Below, piece after piece: positions 13,426 to 20,323 of a DNA stretch of 20,323 nucleotides; the first letter of the stretch is position 1, and every line of letters begins with the position of its first letter. The position numbers and the translations under genes were made by a program. The notes beneath the pieces are model-generated. The model was not told the origin of the DNA and searched no databases. It saw only the letters and a program-made list of their open reading frames with translations. This stretch comes from Rubrobacteraceae bacterium (GTDB lineage Bacteria; Actinomycetota; Rubrobacteria; Rubrobacterales; Rubrobacteraceae): contig JAUJMB010000013.1 of NCBI GenBank assembly GCA_030447045.1, positions 1 through 20,323 of the forward strand, in the 5' to 3' direction.

Positions 13426-15747
13426 ATGGAGGTAGACCGTAACAGGTTGGCGGCAGGCATAGAACTCTCGGAGAACGCGGTCGCGGTTCTCAAGAAGCGC
13501 TATCTCAAAAAGGACGAGCGCGGAGAGGCGATCGAGGAGCCCATCGACATGTTCCTGCGCGTGGCGGGGAACATCGCCGAGGGCGAGTTCCGCTTCAAGG
13601 AGGGCGAGGAGGCTAAAGCGCTCTACGAGGAGTCGAGGGAGCGCTTTCTCCAGATCATGCTCTCCAGGAAGTTCATGCCGAACTCGCCGACCCTCATGAA
13701 CGCCGGCCGCGAGCTGCAGCAGCTCTCGGCCTGCTTCGTGTTGCCGGTCGAGGACTCCATAGACGGCATCTACGACACCCTCAAGCACCAGGCCATCATC
13801 CACAAGTCCGGCGGGGGGACCGGCTTCGGCTTCAGCAGGCTGCGTCCCAAGAACGACATCGTCCAGAGCACGATGGGCGTTTCCTCCGGTCCGGTCTCGT
13901 TTATGGCTATATACGACGCCTCTACGGACAAGATCAAGCAGGGCGGCACCAGGCGCGGGGCGAACATGGGCATCCTCAGGGTCGACCACCCGGACGTCGA
14001 GGAGTTCATCGAGTGCAAGCGCGAGAACGACCAGATCAACAACTTCAACATCTCGGTCGCGATCACGGACGACTTTATGGAGGCCGTCGAGGCCGATAGG
14101 GACTTCGAGCTCAAGAACCCGCGCGACCTATCGGTAATGAAGACCGTCAGGGCCAAGGACCTGTTCCGCAAGATCGTCGAGGGCGCGTGGCTCAACGGCG
14201 AGCCCGGGGTGGTCTTTATAGACAAGATCAACGGTGACAACCCGACGCCGCAGTTCCCGATAGAGTCCACGAACCCGTGCAGTGAGGCGCACCTGCCGCC
14301 TTACGACTCGTGCAACTTAGGGTCGATCAACCTCGAGCGCTTCTACCGCGAAGAGACCGGGGACGTCGATTGGGACGACCTCAGGGAGACGGTCCACACC
14401 GCGGTCCGGTTCCTGGACAACGTGATCGAGCAGAACAACTACCCGCTGCCCGAGATCGACGCGATGAGCCGCGGCAACCGCCGCATCGGCCTCGGGGTGA
14501 TGGGCTTCGCCGACCTCCTCATAAAGCTCGGCATCACCTACGATTCTGACGAGGGCCTCGCCTTCGCCGAGAAGGTGATGAAGTTCGTGGACGACGAGGC
14601 CTGGGAGGAGAGCCGCAACCTCGCCGAGGAGCGCGGCGTGATGCCGAACTTCGAGGGCTCGCGCCACGAGATGCGCGGCGATAGGGTCCGCAACGCCACC
14701 GTCACCACCATCGCGCCCACGGGCACCATCTCCATGATCGCCGGCTGTTCGGGCGGCATCGAGCCGCTCTTCGCGGTCGCCTTCATGCGCCGCCAGGCCG
14801 ACATGGAGATGCCCGACGTCAACCCCGAGTTCGTGAAGATCGCCAAGGAGCGCGGCTTCTACTCCGAGGACCTCATGAAGAAGGTCGCCGAGCACGGTTC
14901 TGTGCGCGACGTCGAGGAGGTGCCGGCCGACCTCAGGAGCGTGTGGGTCACCTCGCACGACATAAGCAGCGAGTGGCACGTCAGGATGCAGGCGGCGTTC
15001 CAGAAGTACACCTCGATGGGGATCTCCAAGACCATCAACCTCCCGAACGATGCCTCGGTCGAGGACGTCGAGGACGCCTACATGCAGGCCTTCGCCACCG
15101 GCTGCAAGGGCATCGCCGTCTACCGCGACGGCTCCCGCGACGCCCAGGTCCTCTCCACCGGCAAGACGGAGAAGAAGCCCATGGAGTCGCCAACCATGAC
15201 GCCCGCCTCCCCCGAGGCGCCGACCTCGCCCGCGGTCACGCCGCCCGAGGCCACCACGCCGGACAACGGGCCGCGGTTCAACTCGCTGGCCGAGGCGAGG
15301 AACGGCCGGCCGCGGACCTTGACCGGGGTCACGAAGAAGATCCAGACCGGCCACGGCCCGCTCTACGTCACGATGAACGACGACGAGTTCGGCCCGAGGG
15401 AGTGCTTCGTGATCCTGGGCAAGCCCGGCGGCACGGCCGCCGCGTTCTCGGACGCCCTCGGGCGCATGATCTCGCTGGCCATGACCCACGGCGCAACGCC
15501 TGCCGAGCTGGTACACCAGCTCCGCGGCATCCAGGACGGCCACCCGGCCGGCGTCGGCCCGAACGCGACGCTCTCGGTCCCCGACGGCGTTGCGAAGGCG
15601 ATGAGCGAGCACTACCTGATCGAGGACAGCCTGCCGGACACCCGCGAGCTCCCCATCATAGGGGCCTGCCCTGACTGCGCGAGCGGCCTTACCCGCCAGG
15701 AGGGCTGCGTGGTCTGCCACTCCTGCGGCTACTCCAAGTGTAGCTAG
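13426..15747 (+). CDS. nrdJ: Adenosylcobalamin-dependent class II ribonucleotide reductase (NrdJ)
   Basis: Reduces ribonucleotides to deoxyribonucleotides with a radical generated from coenzyme B12, independent of oxygen. The 773 residues show [12 protein letters not shown], the redox cysteine C103 (LSACFVL), the active-site NPCSE with thiyl-radical cysteine C285 and E287, and the partner C296 in [30 protein letters not shown] and [13 protein letters not shown] follow. A proline/threonine-rich linker (about 590-625) joins a TSCPD-type domain and a C-terminal cysteine cluster CPDC...[12 protein letters not shown], likely zinc ribbon plus redox tail. ATG 13426 is chosen because GGGAGG sits 6 nt upstream; ATG 13420 abuts it. 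No cobalamin riboswitch is recognised. An intrinsic terminator follows. Confidence 0.97.
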   Translation: MEVDRNRLAAGIELSENAVAVLKKRYLKKDERGEAIEEPIDMFLRVAGNIAEGEFRFKEGEEAKALYEESRERFLQIMLSRKFMPNSPTLMNAGRELQQLSACFVLPVEDSIDGIYDTLKHQAIIHKSGGGTGFGFSRLRPKNDIVQSTMGVSSGPVSFMAIYDASTDKIKQGGTRRGANMGILRVDHPDVEEFIECKRENDQINNFNISVAITDDFMEAVEADRDFELKNPRDLSVMKTVRAKDLFRKIVEGAWLNGEPGVVFIDKINGDNPTPQFPIESTNPCSEAHLPPYDSCNLGSINLERFYREETGDVDWDDLRETVHTAVRFLDNVIEQNNYPLPEIDAMSRGNRRIGLGVMGFADLLIKLGITYDSDEGLAFAEKVMKFVDDEAWEESRNLAEERGVMPNFEGSRHEMRGDRVRNATVTTIAPTGTISMIAGCSGGIEPLFAVAFMRRQADMEMPDVNPEFVKIAKERGFYSEDLMKKVAEHGSVRDVEEVPADLRSVWVTSHDISSEWHVRMQAAFQKYTSMGISKTINLPNDASVEDVEDAYMQAFATGCKGIAVYRDGSRDAQVLSTGKTEKKPMESPTMTPASPEAPTSPAVTPPEATTPDNGPRFNSLAEARNGRPRTLTGVTKKIQTGHGPLYVTMNDDEFGPRECFVILGKPGGTAAAFSDALGRMISLAMTHGATPAELVHQLRGIQDGHPAGVGPNATLSVPDGVAKAMSEHYLIEDSLPDTRELPIIGACPDCASGLTRQEGCVVCHSCGYSKCS

Positions 15748-15769
15748 AACACCGGCTCAAGCGGCCTGC

Positions 15770-15803
15770 GAGGGGCGGACCTACCCGGTCCGTCCCTCTT
15801 TTT
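15770..15803 (+). terminator. Intrinsic terminator of nrdJ
   Basis: A 12-bp stem (15770-15781 and 15787-15798, one G-U pair) with a 5-nt loop and TTTTT at 15799-15803: a textbook rho-independent terminator 22 nt after the nrdJ stop. Half of it lies within the 3' end of the convergent cation transporter gene. Confidence 0.9.
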
Positions 15804-16749
15804 GTGTTCCCGGTTCCCCGGCCAAGCGTTCGCGATCGAGGGCCTGATCCGCGAAGGAGGCCGGGTCTTCGGAGGGCTCGACGTGGATGAAGAAGGTGCT
15901 CTGCGGCAGGTCGCGGGCTATGTCGTTCTCTATCTCTTCGGCGAGGTCGTGGCCCCGCTTGACCGTCCACCCGCCCGGCACGAGCACGTGCATCGAGATG
16001 AACCGGCGCTGGCCCGCGGCGCGGGTTCGGAGGGCGTGGAAGCGGATGTCCCTCCCCTCGTAGCGGGAGAGGACCTTCTGGATCTCGGCCAGATCCTCCG
16101 CCGGCAGCGCCCGGTCCAGCAACCCCTGGCCGGTATCGCGCAGGAGCCGGACGCCGGTCCAGACGATGTTGGCGGCGACGAGCAGGGCGATGAGGGGGTC
16201 CAGGGCGAGCCAGCCCGTGAGCCCGACGAGCACGATGCCAAGCACCACGCCCACCGAGGTCCAGACGTCCGTCAGCAGGTGCCTGGCGTCGGCTTGGAGG
16301 GTTATGGAGCGCAGGCGGCGGCCGGCGCGCAGGATGACGAGGGCCACCCCGCCGTTGATCGCCGCCGCGACGAGTGTCACGGCGAGCCCGACACCTACGT
16401 TCTGCAACGGCTCGGGCTCGAACAGCCGGGGCACCGCGGTCGCGGCGATCCAACCGGCCGATATCAGGATGAGCGCGCTCTCGAGCCCGCTCGAGAAGTA
16501 CTCGGCCTTGTTGTGCCCGAAGGCGTGCTCCTCGTCCGGCGGCCTGGCCGCGAGCGTGAGCGCCCACAGCGCCGTTACCGCCGCCACCAGGTTGACCACG
16601 GACTCGGCCGCGTCCGAGAACAACCCCACCGACCCCGTCAACAGGTAGGCCCCGAACTTGAGCCCGATGGTGACCACCGCCGCCACGATGGACACCACCG
16701 CGTAGAACCGGGTGGACCGGCCGACCCCCGTCAAACTTTTCTCTCTCAA
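15781..16749 (-). CDS. Cation diffusion facilitator family transporter
   Basis: Proton-driven efflux of divalent metal across the cytoplasmic membrane. The 322 residues carry about six hydrophobic segments in 15-205 and a cytosolic C-terminal domain (about 213-300) with the beta-alpha-beta pattern of the CDF dimerisation domain, including FISMHVLVPGGWTVKRGHDLAEEIE. Metal-site segments are SDAAES in TM2 (D46), HAFGHNKAEY after TM2 and HLLTD in TM5 (H157, D161). The second TM2 acidic position of FieF-type proteins appears to be S50, so metal choice (Zn, Fe, Co, Ni or Mn) cannot be assigned. The start is TTG 16749 with GGTGAT nearby; TTG 16734, with GAGAGAG upstream, is an alternative. Its last codons overlap the nrdJ terminator. 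Confidence 0.9.
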   Translation of the reverse strand: MREKSLTGVGRSTRFYAVVSIVAAVVTIGLKFGAYLLTGSVGLFSDAAESVVNLVAAVTALWALTLAARPPDEEHAFGHNKAEYFSSGLESALILISAGWIAATAVPRLFEPEPLQNVGVGLAVTLVAAAINGGVALVILRAGRRLRSITLQADARHLLTDVWTSVGVVLGIVLVGLTGWLALDPLIALLVAANIVWTGVRLLRDTGQGLLDRALPAEDLAEIQKVLSRYEGRDIRFHALRTRAAGQRRFISMHVLVPGGWTVKRGHDLAEEIENDIARDLPQSTFFIHVEPSEDPASFADQALDRERLAGEPGTQKEGRTG

Positions 16750-17149
16750 AGGATCACCACAGCCCCTACCGCCAACTCCCCCCTCGCAACCCGGCCCGTG
16801 GGGACACCCGAACGAGCCATATACCTACCACGCCGAGAGACGGGGATCACGGCCCCAACCAAGCCAACAACGGAGCGTCGGGGAATCACCTTAAACCATA
16901 CGTTTATCCTAACGTTCTCTGGGAGGCTCTCCGGCGATCCCGAAGCCCGCGTTACCCAGAACGGAATACAAGGTTTTGCAGCATCTTTGTCTGTGGGAAG
17001 GTTCCGTAGAGATCGAGGAAGCTCCGATGCACGGGCGCCCAGGTATCGTAACTATAACCTGTACTAAAAGGTTTAAGGTTCTCGTGGTGGTGGGAGATCG
17101 GTGGCGGGGATGGTTGAAGGGGCAGGTCTCAGTAGATAAACTCGCCCGT
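16750..17149. other. 400-base spacer upstream of tRNA-Ser
   Basis: No gene is recognised. It holds a long-range stem (CGTT plus CTGGG at 16913-16923 pairing with CCCAGAACG at 16955-16963, 2-nt bulge, 31-nt loop) and, near its right end, the candidate tRNA promoter. Open frames that cross it are unlikely to be coding, because they run opposite the transporter gene or through the tRNA. Confidence 0.5.
17114..17142 (+). promoter_or_regulatory. Possible promoter of tRNA-Ser
   Basis: TTGAAG (17114-17119), 17-bp spacer, TAAACT (17137-17142), each matching 4 of 6 consensus positions. Transcription would start at about 17149, right at the mature tRNA 5' end. The match is modest. Confidence 0.35.
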
Positions 17150-17242
17150 GGAGAGGTGGCAGAGCGGTTGAATGCGGCGGTCTCGAAAACCGTTATGTCG
17201 GTAATCCCGGCATCGGGGGTTCGAATCCCCCCCTCTCCGCCA
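17150..17242 (+). tRNA. tRNA-Ser(CGA)
   Basis: A 93-nt gene including an encoded CCA (17240-17242). The acceptor stem GGAGAGG (17150-17156) pairs with CCTCTCC (17232-17238), with discriminator G. The T arm is a perfect 5-bp GGGGG/CCCCC stem around TTCGAAT. The anticodon stem GCGGT/ACCGT (one G-U pair) encloses the loop CTCGAAA, with anticodon CGA at 17184-17186 reading UCG serine codons. The long variable arm after the anticodon stem is expected for a class II serine tRNA. Confidence 0.96.
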
Positions 17243-17454
17243 GGGCAGCTTGTAAGCCCGCTCCGGCCTCCGCTTTCAGCGGTCGGCTCTCGGCCGAGCC
17301 GTACGTGCCCGTCGCGTCTCGCGTTGATCGAACCACCGGGTGCGGCGCTACCCGGGTTGCGTCTTGCGCGGCAAGAAGCTGATAGCGAGGGTCGCGGGCT
17401 CGACGCGGGCTTGGAGGCGCGAAGCGCCGTGCCGACCTCCTCCAACCGCGTATC

Positions 17455-18690
17455 ATGTCCGGCTGTGGGTCTCTTCTGTCTACAGGCTGGTCGGCGGTGA
17501 GGGGGAGCGCGAGGGTTCGGGACGCGATCCTTTACACGGCGGCGTTCTGGGTCTTTGCGATGGCGTTGTGGATGGACGTGCGGTACCTGGGCGGGACCCT
17601 GGGCAGGATCTCCACGAGCTCGATGAGGGTGCACGTGGACTTCGACTCCTTCTGGCGGTCGGCGCGGGCCTTGCTGGAGGGCGGGGACATCTACGATACG
17701 GGGGCGCGGCTCGTCAACCTGAACCCGCCGGCGTGGACCGTGCTCATCTCGCCGCTAGGTCTCATGGAGGCCATAGACGCGTACCGGCTCTTCGTGCTGC
17801 TCTGCGTGCTGATCGTCCTGGGGTACCTCGCCTGGACGGCGGAGGAGTTGGGGTTGCGGCCCGTGTGGGCGGTCGTGGGAGCGGGGTTGCTGCTGTTGTC
17901 GTCGCCCCTGATCTCGACGCTCGCGCTCGGGCAGGTGTACCCGGTGCTGGCGCTGGGGCTGGTGGCGGCCTGGATCCTGGACCGCAGGGACGCCCCGTGG
18001 CCCTCGGGGGCCGCGCTCGGGCTCGTCGTCGCCCTCAAGCCGTCGCTCGCGCCGGTCTTGCTCTGGCCGCTCGTGCGGCGGCGCTGGGAGGCCTTCGCGG
18101 CGGCGTGTGTCTCGGGCCTGGCGGCCACGCTCGTCGGCCTCGTCGTGGCCGGGCCTGCTGCGACCTGGCGTTACGTCGGGGTGCTGAACGAGGGCTCGGC
18201 CAACGCCTACTGGGACAACGCCTCCATACCCGCGGCGATGGCCAGGTTCTTTACGGAGCACCCCTACGCGCAGAACGTGGCGACGCTGCCGTGGATGGTC
18301 TACGTGGGCTACGCGCTCGGCATCGCGGTCGTCGTCGTCACCGCGGCGAGGATAAGGGGCGGGGGGGAGGCGGGGCTGTGGGCGCTCGTGGCGGCCTCCC
18401 TGCTGGCTTCCCCCATCGCCTGGCACAACTACCTCGTCCTGCTCGCCCCCGGGGTCTTACTGCTGCTGGCGAGGGGACGGATCGGGCCGGCGCTGCTCCT
18501 GCTCGCGTTGCAGGCCATCCCGGCGCAGTGGCCGCTCTTGTGGAACGAGCAGGGGACCGTGGGCGCGACGTTCGCGCTCACGCTCTACCTCTACGTGCTG
18601 CTGGCGCACTGGGGCCTGCTCCTTCTCGCCGTGGAACCGGAGGCCGAGGCGGGCAAGGGCGCCCACGCCGCTCGGGCCGGTGGGGCATAA
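17455..18690 (+). CDS. GT87-family (DUF2029) membrane glycosyltransferase
   Basis: A 411-residue polytopic membrane protein with about ten hydrophobic segments. It matches the GT87/DUF2029 group of polyprenyl-phosphate-mannose-dependent mannosyltransferases. VDFDSFWRSARALLEGGDIYD (near 61-81) contains the acidic loop residues typical of GT-C enzymes, NLNPPAWTVLISPLGLM (near 88-104) the next family block, and ALGLVVALKPSLAPVLLWPLVRRRW (near 185-209) the conserved 'KP' segment. It probably adds a sugar to a cell-envelope glycan or lipid on the outer face of the membrane; the acceptor is unknown. The start is uncertain: ATG 17455 has no clear ribosome site, and GTG 17497 just before the first basic segment is an alternative. 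The DUF2231-Rieske gene follows after 44 nt. Confidence 0.82.
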   Translation: MSGCGSLLSTGWSAVRGSARVRDAILYTAAFWVFAMALWMDVRYLGGTLGRISTSSMRVHVDFDSFWRSARALLEGGDIYDTGARLVNLNPPAWTVLISPLGLMEAIDAYRLFVLLCVLIVLGYLAWTAEELGLRPVWAVVGAGLLLLSSPLISTLALGQVYPVLALGLVAAWILDRRDAPWPSGAALGLVVALKPSLAPVLLWPLVRRRWEAFAAACVSGLAATLVGLVVAGPAATWRYVGVLNEGSANAYWDNASIPAAMARFFTEHPYAQNVATLPWMVYVGYALGIAVVVVTAARIRGGGEAGLWALVAASLLASPIAWHNYLVLLAPGVLLLLARGRIGPALLLLALQAIPAQWPLLWNEQGTVGATFALTLYLYVLLAHWGLLLLAVEPEAEAGKGAHAARAGGA

Positions 18691-18734
18691 TTCCCGCAAG
18701 GGAGCGCTACGGACCGGAAGAGAGGCGGAGAGAC

Positions 18735-19634
18735 GTGGAGAAGACGATCGGCGAGCGCATAGTGGACGTGATGCCTTTCCTGGACGAGGCCGCGGATGCC
18801 ATCCAGCCGAAGGTACGGGACCTCGTAGAGTCGGGCGGGGAGACGGCGCGCTACGTTCTGGACGGCGTCTGGTTCGAGGCGCCGCTGCACCCGATGCTAA
18901 CGGACCTCCCGATAGGCTCGTGGACGGCAGCGATAGTCTTCGACGGGCTCGACCTCGTGAGCGGAAAGAAGGCCATGCGCGACGCCGCAGACGCCTCGCT
19001 CGCGTTCGGCATCGGCGGCGCGGTCGCCGCCGCCATAGTCGGGCTCTCGGACTGGCGCTACCTCAAGGGCGGCTCGCGCAGGATGGGGATGGCCCACGCG
19101 ATGCTCAACACCGCCGGGCTGACCCTCAACACCACCTCCCTCCTGCTGCGCGCCGCTGGCCGCCGGAACGCCGGGAGGCTCGCGTTCCTCGCCGGGTACT
19201 CGCTCAACGGCATGGGCGCCCACCTCGGCGGCGAGCTCTCGTACAAGTACGGCCTACGGGTCAACCGCAACGCCTTCGAAGCCACCGGCCCCGACGACTA
19301 CGTCCCCGTCCTGGACGAGGCCGAACTGTCCCAAGGCGAGCTGCGCCGCGTCGAGGTCGACGGCGCTGGCGTGCTCCTCAGCCGCTCGGAGAAGGATGGC
19401 AGGGTTTGCGCCATAGCCGCCACCTGCAACCATATGGGCGGTCCGCTCGAGGAGGGCGACCGCGAGGGCGACACCGTCGTCTGCCCCTGGCACCGCTCCC
19501 GCTTCGACCTGTGCAACGGCAAGGCCCTCAACGGCCCCGCCGTCTTCCCCCAGTCCGGCTACCTCACCAGGGTGAGGGAGGGCAAGATCGAGGTAAAGGC
19601 GGTCGAAGAGAACATACAGGAGAAGGTTCTTTAG
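18735..19634 (+). CDS. DUF2231-Rieske [2Fe-2S] fusion protein
   Basis: A 299-residue protein with two parts. Residues about 45-170 are a small membrane domain of the DUF2231 type (LHPMLTDLPIGSWTAAIVFD at 51-70, then hydrophobic helices near 86-104, 120-140 and 147-165). Residues about 185-292 are a Rieske iron-sulfur domain with ligands C231 and H233 (CNHMGG) and C250 and H253 (CPWH). The short second motif, RSRFDLCNGKALNGP, resembles Rieske ferredoxins rather than cytochrome bc1 subunits. It is likely a membrane-attached electron carrier; its partner is unknown. The GTG start 18735 follows GGCGGAGAG. It lies 44 nt downstream of the glycosyltransferase. An upstream frame extension is possible but would overlap that gene and adds no conserved sequence. 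Confidence 0.9.
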   Translation: MEKTIGERIVDVMPFLDEAADAIQPKVRDLVESGGETARYVLDGVWFEAPLHPMLTDLPIGSWTAAIVFDGLDLVSGKKAMRDAADASLAFGIGGAVAAAIVGLSDWRYLKGGSRRMGMAHAMLNTAGLTLNTTSLLLRAAGRRNAGRLAFLAGYSLNGMGAHLGGELSYKYGLRVNRNAFEATGPDDYVPVLDEAELSQGELRRVEVDGAGVLLSRSEKDGRVCAIAATCNHMGGPLEEGDREGDTVVCPWHRSRFDLCNGKALNGPAVFPQSGYLTRVREGKIEVKAVEENIQEKVL

Positions 19635-19635
19635 C

Positions 19636-19768
19636 CTTCAGCTTTCAGCAAAGGCGTTCGTCAACGGACTCGGCACGAGAGAGAAGGCCGAACGGCGTCT
19701 GCCACCGCCTTCTAGAACCGGCTTGCGAGTACCGGATCATAGCTGACGGCTGACCGCTGAGAGCTAAG
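19636..19768. repeat. Degenerate inverted repeat flanking a 130-base spacer
   Basis: CTTCAGCTTTCAGC at 19636-19649 and its near reverse complement GCTGAGAGCTAAG at 19756-19768 bracket the whole spacer between the Rieske gene and the convergent TPR gene. Inside are GCTGAC-type iterations (19742-19755) and a 7-bp stem AGAAGGC/GCCTTCT near 19680-19715. Each terminus touches or overlaps a stop codon region. It resembles a small miniature element or a bidirectional terminator module; the class is not identified. Confidence 0.45.
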
Positions 19769-20323
19769 TTTTCTCCAGGCTATCCATCGCCTCTCCCGCG
19801 GCGCGGCGCAGGGCCCTGTTCGAGTCCACCTGGAACACCTTCTGCAGGTCGCCGCGGGCTCTGGCGCGCTCTCCGGTGGCGGCGAGGGCCGAGGCGCGGT
19901 TGTAGTAGGCGATGCCGAGTTTGGGGTCGAGTTTTATGGCGCGGTCGGCGGCCTCGATGGCGGTCTCGGGGTTGCCCGAGGCGTCGAGGCTGGCGGCGAG
20001 GGCGGAGTAGTAGCGGGGGAGGGGGCGTCGGCCTGTGAGGTCGTCGTAGAGGCTGGCGGCCTTCTCGTAGTCGCCGCTGCGGAAGGCCGCCCCGGCGCGG
20101 CGCTCCTCCGGGGTGACGGCGCGGGTCATGAGGGCCGTGAGGATGGCGGCGCCGCCGAGGTAGACGAGGAGGACCGGAAGGTAGTTCTCCACGGTGGCGA
20201 GGTCCATGACGAAGGGTAGGCCCGCGACGAAGACGCCGGTGGAGAGAGGTGGGATCATGCGCAAGAAGAACTCCCCGTAGGCGCCCACGCGCAGGAGGTC
20301 GCGGTTCTGGCGCCAGATCAGGG
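19764..20323 (-). CDS. Membrane-anchored TPR protein, 5' end outside the window
   Basis: The frame is open to the right edge of the window (at least 11 further codons, LIWRQNRDLLR, before the in-frame GTG at 20288), so the start is probably outside. The visible 185 or so residues have two hydrophobic segments (IPPLSTGVFVAGLPFVMDL and YLPVLLVYLGGAAILTALM) followed by about three tetratricopeptide-like helical pairs: RAGAAFRSGDYEKAASLYDDL, ALAASLDASGNPETAIEAADRAI and AYYNRASALAATGERARARGDL. TPRs mediate protein-protein contact; no enzyme motif is visible. It probably anchors a cytosolic TPR scaffold at the membrane; the partner is unknown. It converges on the Rieske gene, and its TAG stop lies in the right arm of the inverted repeat. 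Confidence 0.78.
   Translation of the reverse strand, partial: LIWRQNRDLLRVGAYGEFFLRMIPPLSTGVFVAGLPFVMDLATVENYLPVLLVYLGGAAILTALMTRAVTPEERRAGAAFRSGDYEKAASLYDDLTGRRPLPRYYSALAASLDASGNPETAIEAADRAIKLDPKLGIAYYNRASALAATGERARARGDLQKVFQVDSNRALRRAAGEAMDSLEKT

Noticed and set aside
14317..15720. A 467-codon open frame on the minus strand opposite nrdJ
   Set aside because: Same cause: antisense to a strongly conserved gene, with no family resemblance and biased composition.
15802..17067. A 421-codon plus-strand frame across the transporter gene
   Set aside because: Antisense to a clear CDF transporter; composition is repetitive and no domain is visible.
17340..18734. An upstream extension of the Rieske frame giving a 764-residue protein
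   Set aside because: The extension is out-of-frame translation of the glycosyltransferase gene; the conserved DUF2231 start and the ribosome site are at 18735.
1..20323. CRISPR arrays, insertion sequences, phage genes or transposases
   Set aside because: No regularly spaced repeats, transposase motifs or integrase-like proteins were seen on either strand.

Overview
The window is about 20.3 kb of high-GC DNA with strongly GC-biased third codon positions, many GTG starts, several predicted leaderless genes, a B12-dependent ribonucleotide reductase paired with NrdR, and actinobacterial-style ArsM, ArsR and GT87 proteins. This suits a deep-branching actinomycetote of the Rubrobacter type. That assignment rests on gene content and style, not on a marker gene.

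Region 1 (1-1020): the 3' end of an NTF2/SnoaL-like gene and a small cupin gene, followed by two strong hairpins that separate them from the convergent arginine genes.

Region 2 (1021-9191): an almost complete arginine pathway arranged as two divergent operons. argJ-argB-argD-argF runs leftward. argC-argR-MBL hydrolase-ACT protein-argG runs rightward. The 92-bp divergent control region carries one perfect ARG box lying on the argJ start codon and one imperfect ARG box overlapping the predicted argC -35 element. Both promoters appear to give leaderless or nearly leaderless mRNAs. The encoded steps run from N-acetylglutamate (ArgB, ArgC, ArgD, with ArgJ recycling the acetyl group) to ornithine, citrulline (ArgF) and argininosuccinate (ArgG); argH is absent. 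Two non-biosynthetic genes sit between the repressor gene argR and argG, coupled by overlaps: a metallo-beta-lactamase-fold hydrolase and a CASTOR-like double-ACT protein. This is the most interesting part of the window, a candidate amino-acid-sensing module.

Region 3 (9192-11913): a 0.5-kb spacer with no recognisable gene, then an arsenic operon arsM-arsR-arsC-arsC-like. It has a clear promoter and a 24-bp ArsR-type palindrome. No arsenite efflux pump is present.

Region 4 (11914-15803): tadA (tRNA adenosine deaminase), a relatively AT-rich spacer, and the nrdR-nrdJ pair (regulator plus class II ribonucleotide reductase), ending in a strong intrinsic terminator.

Region 5 (15781-20323): a leftward cation-diffusion-facilitator gene whose last codons lie inside the nrdJ terminator, tRNA-Ser(CGA), a GT87-type membrane glycosyltransferase, a DUF2231-Rieske fusion protein, and the 3' part of a leftward membrane-anchored TPR protein. 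A degenerate inverted repeat flanks the spacer between the last two genes.
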